Positions 12,194 through 50,100 of a stretch of 64,000 nt of DNA are shown piece after piece. The notes beneath the pieces are model-generated. The model was not told the DNA's origin. It ran no database searches and saw only the letters and a program-made list of their open reading frames with translations. The stretch is from contig NC_089220.1 of assembly GCF_963924675.1 (NCBI RefSeq), forward strand, positions 159,005,270 to 159,069,269, given 5' to 3'. How positions within the stretch are numbered: the first letter of the stretch is position 1; each line of letters begins with the position of its first letter. The translations under genes were made by a program, and so were the position numbers. This DNA is from Phocoena phocoena. Taxonomy: Eukaryota > Chordata > Mammalia > Artiodactyla > Phocoenidae.

Positions 12194-12994
12194 TCAAATG
12201 TGAATGAGATCCTTGCTGGGTAAGAGTAATCTTGGTTGCAGGTTTTTCTCCTTCATCACTTTAAATATGTCCTGCCAGTCCCTTCTGGCTTGCAGAGTTT
12301 CTGCTGAAAGATCAGCTGTTAACCTTATGAGGATTCCCTTGTGTGTTATTTGTTGTTTTTCCCTTGCTGCTTTTAATATGTTTTCTTTGTATTTAATTTT
12401 TGACGGTTTGATTAATACGTGTCTTGGTGTATTTCTCCTTGGATTTATTCTGTATGGGACTCTCTGTGCTTCCTGGACTTGATTAAGTATTTCCTTTCCC
12501 GTATCAGGGAAATTTTCAACTACAATCTCTTCAAATATTTTCTCAGTCCCTTTCTTTTTCTCTTCTTCTTCTGGAACCCCTACAATTTGAATGTTGGTGC
12601 ATTTAATGTTGTCCCAGAGGTCTCTGAGACTGTCGTCAGTTCTTTTCATTCTTTTTTCTTTATTCTGCTCTGCAGTAGTTATTTCCGCTATTTTATCTTC
12701 CAGGTCACTTATCCGTTCTTCTGCCTCAGTTATTCTGCTATTGATCCCATCTAGAGTATTTTTAATTTCATTTATTGTGTTGTTCATCGTTGTTTGTTTC
12801 ATCTTTTGTTCTTCTAGGTCCTTGTTAAATGTTTCTTGCATTTTCTCTATTCTATTTCCAAGATTTTGGATCATCTTTACTATCATTATTCTGAATTCTT
12901 TTTCAGGTAGACTGCTTATTTCCTCTTCATTTGTTAGGTCTGGTGGGTTTTTATCTTGCTCCTTCATCTGCTGTGTGTTTTTCTGTCTTCTCAT
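12194..12994 (-). pseudogene. L1 ORF1 (RNA-binding chaperone), C-terminal frameshift
   Basis: 266 codons are open from an ATG at 12994. ORF1p forms coiled-coil trimers that coat L1 RNA. The N-terminal half is heptad-rich (roughly residues 45-115: RIEKMQETFNKDLEEQ, EERISDLEDKIAEI). It is followed by an RRM-like part with NIQIVGVPE and a C-terminal domain with RHVLIKPSK and LIRLTADLSAETLQARRDW. Family proteins run about 70 residues further. Here the frame shifts near 12240 and stops, while matching C-terminal sequence continues in another frame to about 12100. A single indel thus separates this copy from a complete ORF. Confidence 0.88.
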
Positions 12995-15000
12995 TTTGCT
13001 TATTTTACTGTGTTTGGGGTCTCCTTTTTGCAGACTGCAGGTTCGTAGTTCTCGTTGTTTTTGGTGTCTGTCCCCAGTGGCTAAGGTTGGTTCAGTAGGT
13101 TGTGTAGGCTTCCTGGTGGAGGGAACTAGTGCCTGTGTTCTGGTGAATGAGGCTGGATCTTGTCTCTCTAGTGGGCAGGTTCACGTCTGGTGGTGTGTTT
13201 TGGGGTGTCTGTGGCCTTATTATGATTTTAGGCAGCCTCTCTGCTAATGGGTGGGGTTGTGTTCCTGTCTGCTAGTTGTTTGGCATAGGGTGTCCAGCAC
13301 TGTAGCTTGCTGATCATTGAGTGAAGCTGGGTGCTGGTGTTGAGATGGAGATCTCTGGGAGATTTTTGCCATTTGATATTATGTGGAGCTGGGAGGTCTC
13401 TTGTAGACCAGTGTCCTGAAGTTGGCTCTCCCACCTCAGAGGCACAGCACTGACTCCTGGCTGCAGCACCAACAGCCTTTCATCCACACGGCTCAGAATA
13501 AAAGGGAGAAAAAGTAGAAAGAAAAGAAAAGGAAAGAAAGAAAAAGAAAGAAAGGAGGGAGGGAGGGAGGAAGGAAAGAAAGAAGATAAAATAAAGTAAG
13601 ATTAAATAAAATAAAGTTATTAAAATAAAAAATAATTATTAAGAAAAAAAATTTTTTTAAAGAAAAAAACGGACAGATAGAACCCGAGGACAAATGGTGG
13701 AAGCAAAGCTATACAGACAAAATCTCACACAGAAGCATACACATACACACTCACAAAAAGAGGAAAAGGGGAAAAAATCATAAATCTTGCTCTCAAAGTC
13801 CACCTCCTCAATTTGGGATGATTCGTTGTCTATTCAGGTGTTCCACAGATGCAGGGTATATCAAGTTGATTGTGGAGCTTTAATCCGCTGCTTCTGAGGC
13901 TGCTGGGAGAGATTTCCCTTTCTCTTCTTTGTTCTCACAGCTCCTGGGGCTCAGCTTTGGATTTGGCTCCGCCTCTGCGTGTAGGTTGCCAGACGGCGTC
14001 TGTTCTTCGCTCAGACAGGACGGGGTTAAAGGAGCAGCTGATTCAGGGGCTCTGGGTCACTGAGGCCTAGGGGAGGGAGGGGTACGGAGGCGGGGCGGGC
14101 TTGTGGCAGCAGAGGCCGGCGTGACATTGCACCAGCCTGAGGCGCGCCGTGTGTTCTCCCGGGAAGTTGTCCCTGGATCCCGGGACCCTGGCAGTGGCGG
14201 GCTGCACAGGCTCCCCGGAAGGGGGGTGTGGATAGTGACCTGTGCTCGTACACAGGCTTCTTGGTGGCGGCAGCAGCAGCCTTAGCGTCTCATGCCCGTC
14301 TCTGGGGTCCACGCTTTTAGCCGCGGCTTGCGCCCGTCTCTGGAGCTCCTTTAAGCAGCGCTCTTAATCCCCTCTCCTCGCACACCAGGAAACAAAGAGG
14401 GAAGAAAAAGTCTCTTGCCTCTTCGGCAGGTCCAGACTTTTCCCTGGACTCCCTCCCGCTAGCCGTGGTGCACTAAGCCCCTGCAGGCTGTGTTCACGCT
14501 GCCAGCCCCAGTCCTCTCCCTGCACTCTGACTGGAGCCGAGCCTCAGCTCCCAGCCCTGCCCGCCCCGGCTGGTGAGCAGACAAGCCTCTTGGGCTGGTG
14601 AGTGCCGGTCGGCACCAATCCTCTGTGCGGGAATCTCCCCGCTTTGCCCTCCACACCCCTGTTGCTGTGCTCTCCTCCGCAGCTCCGAAGCTTCCCCCCT
14701 CCGCCACCCGCAGTCTCCACCCGCGAAGGGGCTTCCTAGTGTGTGGAAACCTTTCCTCCTTCACAGCTCCCTCCCATTGGTGCAGGTCCCATCCCTATTC
14801 TTTTGTCTCTGTTTTTTCTTTTTTCTTTTGCCCTACCCAGGTACGTGGGGACTTTCTTGCCTTTTGGGAGGTCTGAGGTCTTCTGCCAGCGTTCAGTAGG
14901 TGTTCTGTAGGAGTTGTTCCACGTGTAGATGTATTTCTGATGTATCTGTGGGGAGGAAGGCGATCTCCGTGTCTTACTCTTCCGCCATCTTCTCCTCCTC
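12995..15000 (-). promoter_or_regulatory. L1 5' UTR / internal promoter region
   Basis: About 2 kb between ORF1 and the 5' target duplication. The 5' end (15000-14900) contains AAGATGGCGG, the usual YY1-type motif at L1 5' ends. The outer part (about 13850-14950) is GC-rich with many CpGs, unlike the surrounding AT-rich intron. The inner part (13494-13670) is a polypurine/AT tract. Promoter role is known for L1; activity here is inferred. Confidence 0.75.
13494..13640. repeat. Polypurine (GA-rich) tract in L1 5' UTR
   Basis: Nearly uninterrupted purines on the plus strand from about 13497 to 13585, with GAAA and GGGA repeats (GGAGGGAGGGAGGGAGG), then an A/T-rich stretch with AAATAAAATAAAG. 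Polypurine mirror-like tracts can adopt triplex structures; none is shown here. Confidence 0.8.
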
Positions 15001-15180
15001 AGTTATCTATTTTATACATATTGGTGTCATGTGGTTTTGATTTGCATTTCCCTAATGATTAGTGATGTTGAACACCGTTTCATGTACTTACTGGCCATTT
15101 GTATATCTTCTTTGGAGAAATGTCTATTCAAGTCCTTTGACCATTTTTGAATTCAGTTGTCTTTTGTTTTTGAGTTTTTT
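15001..15180 (-). mobile_element. Old L1 (L1M-type), 5' piece of the split element
   Basis: It continues the ORF2 sequence interrupted at 7431: plus-strand GTGGTTTTGATTTGCATTTCCC and CTTCTTTGGAGAAATGTC are standard L1 ORF2 3' stretches read in reverse. The join across the younger L1 is seamless once the 13-bp duplication is counted once. Confidence 0.85.
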
Positions 15181-16259
15181 AAGTTGATTTTTGAGGACGC
15201 TGTTTCAACACTCACCAATACAAGATGCCTGTGGATGGTAGGGAGTGTGGAAGGCCATCACATACTTTGACAAACAACCCATTTTTTGTGACTTTTGTGT
15301 TAAAAAGTATACTATTGTCAGATAGCAAATGGTTTGGAAAGTGAAAAACATGACAGATTAGTGTCAGGCCACAGTGGTATGGTTGGAGCCAGCTGATTGG
15401 ATTGGTATTGTAATACCATAACCTGGAAGAGTGTCATGAGCGGTGAGGCACTACTGATGGTGTGAAGACGGGGTTAAAGGTCTGATGTAGCCGGTCTGCC
15501 AGTGGCAGGAGATGTGGCCTCTCTCACCATGAGATGAATGGGTCTTTTTCTGGGAGTCACCAGTTGCCTCTGCATCAGGAACAGAGTCCTTTACTCTGTG
15601 TCTGTTCAATGATGGTCCATGTGTTGACGCATCTGGAGTGGTGATGGATCTGCCGGCAGAGATGGCAGTCTGGGCAGTGCAGGCTTCATCAGCAGCTGGA
15701 CTCCTGTTAGCTTCACCAGACATTGGGCCCTTACTATGGCCCATATTAGTGACCTAGGTGGTCTGCTCGGCAACTACTGTCTGTCTCCACAGTTTATATG
15801 GCAAGTCTTTAAGATGTCAGTCTGTAGTTTTCTAAGTAGCAGACCCAAACAACTATTACCAATGGGTATTAGCCCCATATCAGTAGAAGCCTAACAAGGT
15901 TCATCACCGGGAATATCAGCAGGATCTCTGAGAACATCCTTGAGTTCTGCCCGCAGAGCACAGCAGCCACACCCACTTTCATTTCTGCATAGCTGACACT
16001 GAGGTTGAACAGCACAGCAGTCCACGGAACACCACAGGGTCTCAGCTTAGTTGAGTCATTAGTGCACCAGGCCCAGGCATTTAGGGGATCCTCTGTGAAT
16101 CAAGGGCCTCATTGAACCAACAGAATGGAAAATAAATTTTCCCTAAAGGGGTAGCTGCCACTCTTTCCTGTAGAGCTGAGAGGTCATAGGGGCCAGGCTG
16201 GCTGCATTCTTGAATATACCAAGTCCAAGGGGCCTCTCTGGTGGAGGCTGTTCCTCTTG

Positions 16260-16553
16260 TCAGAAGCTCCAGTCAGTAACATTACCCACGCACAGAAACT
16301 TGTACTCAGAGGGGTCATAAGGACTGTGGGCCACTAAGGCTGCTAGTGCTTTTCTACATGTGGCTCTTCCCAGGTGGCATAATCCCCTCTGGCTCTTAAG
16401 AGTATTCACCGTGCAAGCATGAAAAATATGAATACCAATTATACATTCAGTGTTGGAAGCCACAACAGTAGTACATTGAGTTGGTACCAAGAGTCCCACC
16501 CAAAAGAACACATTAGCGTCTCTTCCGCACCATGAACTGCACCCATACTTCAT
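16260..16553 (-). pseudogene. ERV pol remnant (protease / RT junction-like)
   Basis: 97 codons on the minus strand. The piece VASNTECIIGI, following WVGLLVPTQ, resembles the region between protease and reverse transcriptase in ERV-L type pol. The downstream KSQRGLCHLGRATCRKAL part fits the same linker. No catalytic motif is complete in this fragment. Recognition is from memory and moderate. Confidence 0.5.
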
Positions 16554-17651
16554 AGCTGAAAGCAGGTACCCTCTCCCTCCACAGGGTGAGGCATGAAGGT
16601 GACATGGGCTCCAATATGTATCAGTCAGAGCTATAAAATGTCCCTCCCCTCCCTACAGTGATCTTGCAAAGCCAGGTATGTTTGCTCTTCAGTTCCCCTT
16701 GGGGACTGGGAGAACTTGGCCCCGCCCCTAACAATCTTTCTCTTTAAAGGGTGTAGGGGGAGGCTGGGAGAGAGCAGCTCTGCACCAGTAAACGAGGTGA
16801 ATTTATTTCAGTTTTGAGTGGTGCCGTAGCTGTGAGCATTTGGGGCACCCAAAGCCCTGTGTTGTGTACTCTGTGGCAGGGCCGTCATTGCTGACTGGCA
16901 TCATCCGTTTCCGTTAGGGATGCCTTGATTCAGCGGCTACAGCCACATCACTTCCCGGCGGGGGCCATGAGTTTGTACTCTTTGGCCGACTTGGGCTTGA
17001 TCTGCACGGGTGGCATCGTTGTTTTTAGGAGTCCACCTAATGTGGACTATCTGCTGCTCGCTCCATTGTCAAAAGAACAGCTCTTCAATTCTTGCTTGAT
17101 TTCAGCATAAGGACTAGGAGGGTTTTCTGAAGCTGATAGAATTTAATCTAGATTTCTGTGGGTGAGTTTCTCATTCTGTGGTGAATCATTTGCTAAATCA
17201 CTTAAAATCCACTTTAGTACGGAAGAGCCCAAAGACTAGTCAGTGCCCTTGGGAGATTGTTTCAGGGAAAGTTTCCCAGAAGGACCAGAACTGTCTTATA
17301 GCAGACAGGGCCCACTGCCAAAACCTGAGGTCTTTTACTCATCTCGAATGGGGTTAATGTTGAGAAGACAGACTGCAGGAGGGGCTGAGCACTAAAATAG
17401 CCAGGTGTTGCCTTTCTTCTTTAACAAACATTATGTGCCCCTCCCACCCCCTCAATCTCCCCAGCAAACTAGCAGTTGCTAAAGATTCTCCTGGTTCTGC
17501 CCACAGTGGTTACAGTTTTCCTTCTTTCACACTCAGTATGGATACATTTATGGTGCTCCCGCCTCCCTCTGCCAGACAAATCCTATTACTAGTTGTTTAC
17601 AGGGCCGACCTGGTGAGCTTGGTGGATAGCTGACAGTAACCAGGGCATCGT

Positions 17652-17922
17652 TCAGGCTGCTGTGTTTGAAACTACTTCCTGGTACTCAGCCTGAAACTGC
17701 CGCCCCAGTTCAGCATCATTAGCAGGCAGTGAAGTAGAGGACCAGACATTGCCTGGGGGGCCATACAATCTGGTCAACATGTTCACTCCCGATTCCCATG
17801 GACTTCTCTCAGTTCCTGCTAACTGTCCTTTCATTCTGTTTCTAAAAAGCTTTGTCTTTGTCAGCATTCCATCTTCATTACCAAAACTGTCAAAAATTGT
17901 GAGGGGTTGAGATCTTACCCTT
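17652..17922 (-). pseudogene. ERV remnant in gag position
   Basis: An open minus-strand stretch (upstream end overlapping the LTR) immediately inside the 5' LTR, where gag would lie. It contains WESGVNMLTRLYGPPG. I recognise no capsid motif, so this is a positional call only. Confidence 0.35.
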
Positions 17923-18339
17923 TGTGGAAGCTCACAAGTTAGCCTGCACAATTCCATGGATTCGAGTAGAAGACATGAGACTCCTGGTCAGAGACAAAAG
18001 CTGTCATTACTCCTGGCAATAGTCAGCACTTGTGTCAGATAACCAGCCACAATTTCTACAGGATACTGCAGAGAGAGCCAAGTGATTGATGCCTGCACAC
18101 ACAATTGGGTGGGTTACAGGAAAGGAACTCCCAGCTTAGGGGACCAGATCTTTTATAATGGGCAGTAAGCCTTCCTACCCTTTGCCCTGGGGAGTGACAG
18201 TATCTTTATTATACCGGACAGTAAACAAACCTGCCTTTTGCTCTTTGAGGAGACACTATATCTTCTAAGGCTGTTTATTATATAAATATACAGAACAAAG
18301 GGAGTCAGTACCTCTTCTCACAAGATGTGCAGAAATGCA
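17923..18339 (-). repeat. ERV LTR (5' LTR in the proposed orientation)
   Basis: About 417 bp, partner of 4271-4726. In minus orientation it holds AATAAA-like sequences (TATAATAAACAG, TATAATAAAGAT) that could be the retroviral poly(A) region. No clear primer-binding site was recognised next to it. Confidence 0.75.
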
Positions 18340-18384
18340 CATAACATTAAACTTTTTTTCCTGACAATACCTTCCCCACCCCGT

Positions 18385-19000
18385 TTCAGTTCAGTTCACA
18401 TACTTACATTTTCTCACCTAGGCTACTGTAATTATTTCCTAACTGGTCTCACTGCCAGTAGCCTTCTATCTGTCCTCAACACCTGTGCCAGAGGGATCTT
18501 TTAAAATGCAGACCTGATGATGTCACTCAGTTTAAATTTGTTATTTGGTTTCGCATTACTGTTAGGCCAAAGTTTAAATTGTTGAGTGGTTGTGTAATTA
18601 TTTCTCATGTGCTGACTACTACCCAGTTTTTGAATGTTGGCAATTAAATAAGGGGGAAAAAAACCTTTTTAAAGCCGTAAAGGCCAGTACTAGATAGGCT
18701 GCAGATGTGTAGGCTGCATGCTGCCAGATTGGAACCTCTGGTCTTACCTTTTTTTTTTTCTCTTACACCTTTGTCTGCAACATGTTGTTCTTTTTGCCTT
18801 GAATAATTTACATATTTGTCTCATATTTCTATTCATTTTTTAAAAACCTACTTACTCTATAAAGCCTTCTCAACCTAGTTGGACATCTTGCTCTAAATAC
18901 CTTTAATTTCAAATAAACTGTGCGTGTGTCATTATAGTACTTCATCTAGTTGTTATTATTGATTTTTTTTTCTGGTCTGTATCCCCACAAAATAAAGTGT
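18385..19000 (+). mobile_element. LINE L2 fragment
   Basis: A diverged sequence matching the L2 3' end: AACTGGTCTCACTGCC, AGAGGGATCTTTTAAAATGCAGACCTGATGATGTCACTC and, after gaps, ATAAAGCCTTCTCAACC. It is ancient and has no ORF. Boundaries are approximate. Confidence 0.7.
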
Positions 19001-19306
19001 AAGCTACACAGAGCAAGAGCCCTCCCTTTCCATACACACCAGGTTTTTAGGAAAGAAAATTGCTTTCCTAAGAATCATTTTGGTATCAAAACCAATAACT
19101 TAGCTGGTGCTTTTAATCACCTTTAGATAGTCCATGTTTTGAGCCTGAAAGATATTAATTTGCTTAATTTTGATGGGGAAGATGCAGTATTATTCACTGG
19201 AAAATAGACATGTGATACAGTCTTATGGTCCATTATATGTGGATATCGTATATATTATTTACTCTTCCAAATAATATTTTCTTGCTTTGTTCAAATTTAA
19301 ATATAG

Positions 19307-46645
<27,339 letters not shown>

Positions 46646-46734
46646 TGGATACTGTTAAAATCTAACTAATGTGGATTGAAATGTAGACTTCAGTTTTATG
46701 ATCTTTACTCCTTTGGTGACACAAGATAAACCAT

Positions 46735-47047
46735 TTGAATTTTAACATTGATTATTTATTTGTGTAATGGCTTTACATGTGGATATTAACCGTGTAAACA
46801 ATACCACATCTAACCGTCAAGTACCGCGATTAGAGTTTACAGGACTAGAATGACAGATTCAGATGGTTTAATTACATTTAAAAAGTTTTCTGAAAAACTT
46901 TGCCAATAAAAAAAAGTCCCATTAATAAGGTGGAAATGAGTTTTTAAAATGATGTTTTGGTTACCTGCACATGAAGCCAAGTATACTCCACAGAATTCTT
47001 TAGGCACAGTCTGGTAGAATAGCTGCCAGAAATAACAGAGCGAGCTG
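46735..47047 (-). other. PDSS1: PDSS1 3' UTR (predicted)
   Basis: About 310 bp from the PDSS1 stop to just past a minus-strand AATAAA at 46755-46760. A minus-strand ATTAAA at 46867-46872 is a weaker alternative. Confidence 0.55.
46755..46760 (-). other. PDSS1: PDSS1 poly(A) signal AATAAA (predicted)
   Basis: Reads TTTATT on the plus strand. The first canonical hexamer downstream of the PDSS1 stop. Confidence 0.5.
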
Positions 47048-47188
47048 TCATTTCTCTCTTGTGAGCACGGTTTCCGAAAGCTGTATGAGGGCGTCTCTTT
47101 CTGGGGATGGTCGAAGCTTACTGATCTCTCTCACTGCTTCCCGGCAGTACCGCTGGGCGAGGCAGCTTGTCTGCTGCAAACCATCGCT
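47048..47188 (-). CDS. PDSS1: PDSS1 last coding exon
   Basis: 141 nt including TGA (47048-47050). Encodes SDGLQQTSCLAQRYCREAVR, EISKLRPSPERDALIQLSE and TVLTREK. Acceptor CGTAG at 47189-47190. The N-terminal half differs from the human sequence I remember at several positions, while KLRPSPERDALIQLSE is unchanged. Confidence 0.95.
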   Translation of the reverse strand, partial: SDGLQQTSCLAQRYCREAVREISKLRPSPERDALIQLSETVLTREK

Positions 47189-50100
47189 CTACGGGACGCA
47201 GGACAAAGGACGAGAGAACAGATGCGTGTCACCCACTGGGATCAGCTCTAAATTCCTGCTATATGAATTAAAACGTACTTTTGAGACCCGGAAGTGAGGA
47301 GCCGAACTGTGTTTCAAATGTTCTCTCTCCAACTCACAGAGCTTCCTCCGCCCACTTCCTTTAGGCCCCTTTCTTAGACAGAAGCACGTTTTTGTTCTAT
47401 TAGCATGCCAAGCAGTGAACTCATTAATATCAAGTAACCTTCTATTTCCCCCTATTTTGCATTTAAGCATTAGAGTTTCTAAAAAGTTCTACATATATTA
47501 AAATCTATACAGTAAAATTCCAAGTGAAAGTTAACACACATACATGATAAATAAAAGTACAGAAGAGCTTATGATGAAAAGCAACAGTTCCCTTCTTCCA
47601 AAGGCACCAGTTTTATCTGTTGGCTTTCATGTTTCAATTCGTAATTTTAGTTGTTATCTATTGCCTTTCTGCTAAGAAAGACAAGGATTTAGCCCACCCA
47701 TACTGTCTCCTAATTTGACCACTGCCTGCTATCTTTAGTTCTCATACAGATTACTGTTGTCACATCATGTGGCATCGACTTCCGGCTTCATCTTTAAGAT
47801 GAGGACACCAGTGCTCCTTCTCTTTCCTCTGTCTTTACACTAGAGACTTGACTTGCATTCCATTCTGTACCCGTGTTTTTATGTTGGTTCTTTCTAAAAG
47901 CTAAACACTAATAAAATAATTACATTTACTATTTCCATTATGTCAAAGTGTTTACTGCAGAATCTAGACATGTACTGTGATTTTATTTCCTTCTCCATGG
48001 TTCCCTCTGTCATTCAAAACAATATTTGTAGTATCATGGTTGAGAGACCTCTGGTTTTCTGAACCAAGTTACACAAAATATGACTCAAAATACGACATGT
48101 TTTAGTTTGCTTTGCCTTACTGTACGGAAGCTCACTTCTGAATATAATTGCCTCCTCCTCTTCGTTACTTAGACTGACTGCTTTGTAGCTCTGCCGTACA
48201 GCTGCCATCACAGGATGACTTTTCATTGAACTTGGTTCATTCCACTGGCTTTAGTACCCACGTCTTTCTCTTTTTGGTGTTTCCACGGTTCTGTTGCACA
48301 TCAGCAAATAACTTACCCAGAATCTGTACTGGAAGTCAAGTCAACTTTTTCGTTCTTTGTATAACAGTGACATTGGCCTTCCTACTTCGTGCATGGTTTA
48401 CTGGATACAGATTCTAGGTTGAAAGCGTTTCCTCATCATTTGGACGGCCTTGCTCACTGCCCTCTAGAGTCCAGGGTTTCGCTGCACCCTGAGCCAGTAC
48501 TGAACGTTTCCTTTTGTAGGTGACCACCTTTCTTCTGATTTTTGTTTTTCGAGTCTCTTCCTGAAATATTTGTTGCATGATTGTACTGATCCTGTTAAGA
48601 GCCTTTCGCATTTTCTTCTACTGCTGTTTTCATTTTGAAGACTTCCTCAATGTCACATTCCAACACTTCTTCGGAGTCGGCTTTTCACATTCATTTAAAA
48701 TTTCTTAGAGCTCGTTCTTATTCACTGTTTTTTAGAAAATATTATCCTGTTCTTGTTTGATGAATGCAGTATTTTTGAATCCCCCTATTATTTTTCCTGA
48801 GTCTGTTTAACTTGGTCTCACTCTTTCATTCAGTGAGCTTTAATCAACTATTTAGCAATCCTACTAAATAAACCCAACTTGTCCATTCATATTTAGTGAG
48901 GGAATAGGGGCTAGGAGCCCTGCGGCTGAACAGGCAGCTGGAGTTCACAGGTCTTTGGAACATTCCTGTGGACTTGTTGCCTAAGTGCACTTCTGCCCAG
49001 GCTTGCTGGAACTTCAGCGTGTGGTGTAAGAGCCACAGTTAATTTCCCTCTTTTCAGTCCCACTTCTCACTTTAGCCGTCAGTAACATCATTATTTCTGA
49101 AGCCATGACCACTCCCAGGTATACTGCCTTCTTTATCAGCTCCCGCTGCCCTCACACTGAGTTTTTAATAGTACAGCCAAACTACCCTCTAAAAAGGTGG
49201 TAGCCATAGCACGTTATGATTAACCGTATAGAGAGTTAAGGGGTTTTGCTTTGTGGAGATTTTAAAAATCTGAAAGGTAATTACTTGGAATTCTTTCAAG
49301 TAATTACTTGGAATTCTTTCAAGTATTTGACTAACGACAGATCTCAGACTATGACTGCTTACTAAAAATTGCTCACTCTCTCTCATTCATGAGACCTATT
49401 GGCTCCAAACAGCTCATTCACAAAATACAGTGATCCAAACTGAAAATGTGCAAAAAGATCTGGCTTCCACAGAAAAGTTCTGAGGATATGTGGTGCTATA
49501 TTTGAAATAAGCTTATAGCCCCTGAAGGCTAAAGTTTAATTTGCTATGTTGGTTTAAAATTTTTTCAAAGGTACCGTTTCTTTATTCGCACATTTACTGC
49601 AGTTATGTAGGATGGACGAGGAAAGCCCAGTTTCCTAGGGCTCGGACAGGAGGGGAGTCTGGTGACGGGAGGGCAGCGGAGCTGCTGTGGTGGACGCGGG
49701 GGAGACTGGCTGCAAACCAACAGGCCTTACCCCTGACTGCACGTGGGGAACCCCTTAGAGCTTTCCCAAAATGTTAGCGTCCAAGCCCCACCCAAGGCCA
49801 ATTACATTAGAATGGGAAGACTTCTAGAAGAAAAATGCATAATATAACTTTTTCCTTCTCAGTTTTTGCCAAATCAAGAATTGATCAAACTTGGTCTGTG
49901 TCAAAAATTCGTTACGTTATTTGTTTAAAGAACTCTTCTGCCACACTGTACCTGCTGTTGCCTTTCTTCTTTTTGAAATCCTCTCACCTGTAATACGTAT
50001 TGTCTCGCTCTGTCCACATCTCCTGGTGAACTGAACCGTCTCATTATCATAGCATTCATTTCTGGGAACTAACCAGAAAGAAAGAAAATCTATTTAATGC

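Larger units (their letters stand above)
7432..15000 (-). mobile_element. Near-full-length younger L1 with perfect 13-bp target duplication
   Basis: A L1 read right to left: 5' UTR (15000-12995) starting GAGGAGGAGAAGATGGCGGA, ORF1 (12994-12194), ORF2 remnants (about 12000-7797), 3' UTR (7796-7445) and tail. The target duplication AGTTATCTATTTT is at 7419-7431 and 15001-15013. Two SINEs sit within ORF2. ORF1 is open over most of its length with one frameshift near its C-terminus, and ORF2 has several frameshifts and stops, so it is probably not mobile on its own. It is inserted in an older L1, itself inside the ERV. Confidence 0.93.
15185..17922 (-). mobile_element. ERV internal segment, 5' (gag-pro-pol) portion, decayed
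   Basis: The segment lies between the old L1 and the 5' LTR. It holds the pol-like remnant at 16260-16553 and an open stretch at 17652-17922 that starts just inside the LTR. The rest has scattered stops in all frames and no domain I can name. Confidence 0.6.
4271..18339 (-). mobile_element. Degenerate endogenous retrovirus (probably ERV-L-like), heavily interrupted
   Basis: Two similar about 0.42-0.46 kb sequences at 4271-4726 and 17923-18339 lie in the same orientation and are read as LTRs. Shared blocks include ATAATGGGCAGTAAGCC and AAACAAACCTGCC. Between them are non-L1 internal segments (4727-6640 and about 15185-17922) and old and young L1 insertions. A minus-strand segment at 16260-16553 contains VASNTECIIGI, which resembles the protease/reverse transcriptase junction of class III (ERV-L) pol, so the element reads right to left. 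All frames are broken, no env was recognised, and no convincing target duplication was found. Orientation is moderately supported and family is tentative. Confidence 0.7.
1..19306 (+). other. ABI1: ABI1 intron (left part), upstream of the first exon in the window
   Basis: The first ABI1 exon visible starts at 19307 with an acceptor AG in phase 0. I found no sequence encoding the N-terminal ABI1 exons (about 95 residues in the human protein, from memory) between 1 and 19306. I therefore read the stretch as the 3' part of a large intron. It is almost entirely repeat-derived: SINEs, old L1 fragments, an endogenous retrovirus and a near-full-length L1, listed separately. Positions 1-480, 1150-1890 and 2702-4270 show no feature I can name apart from one palindrome. 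Confidence 0.8.

Noticed and set aside
14026..14899. GC-rich ORFs of 75-108 codons resembling a CpG-island first exon
   Set aside because: They lie in the L1 5' UTR, bounded by its target duplication. No splice donor context or homology seen.
4271..18339. A functional retrovirus or env gene
   Set aside because: All retroviral frames are broken, long segments are missing or replaced by L1, and the LTRs are diverged.
47061..47297. 78-codon plus-strand ORF
   Set aside because: It is the opposite-strand shadow of the PDSS1 last exon.
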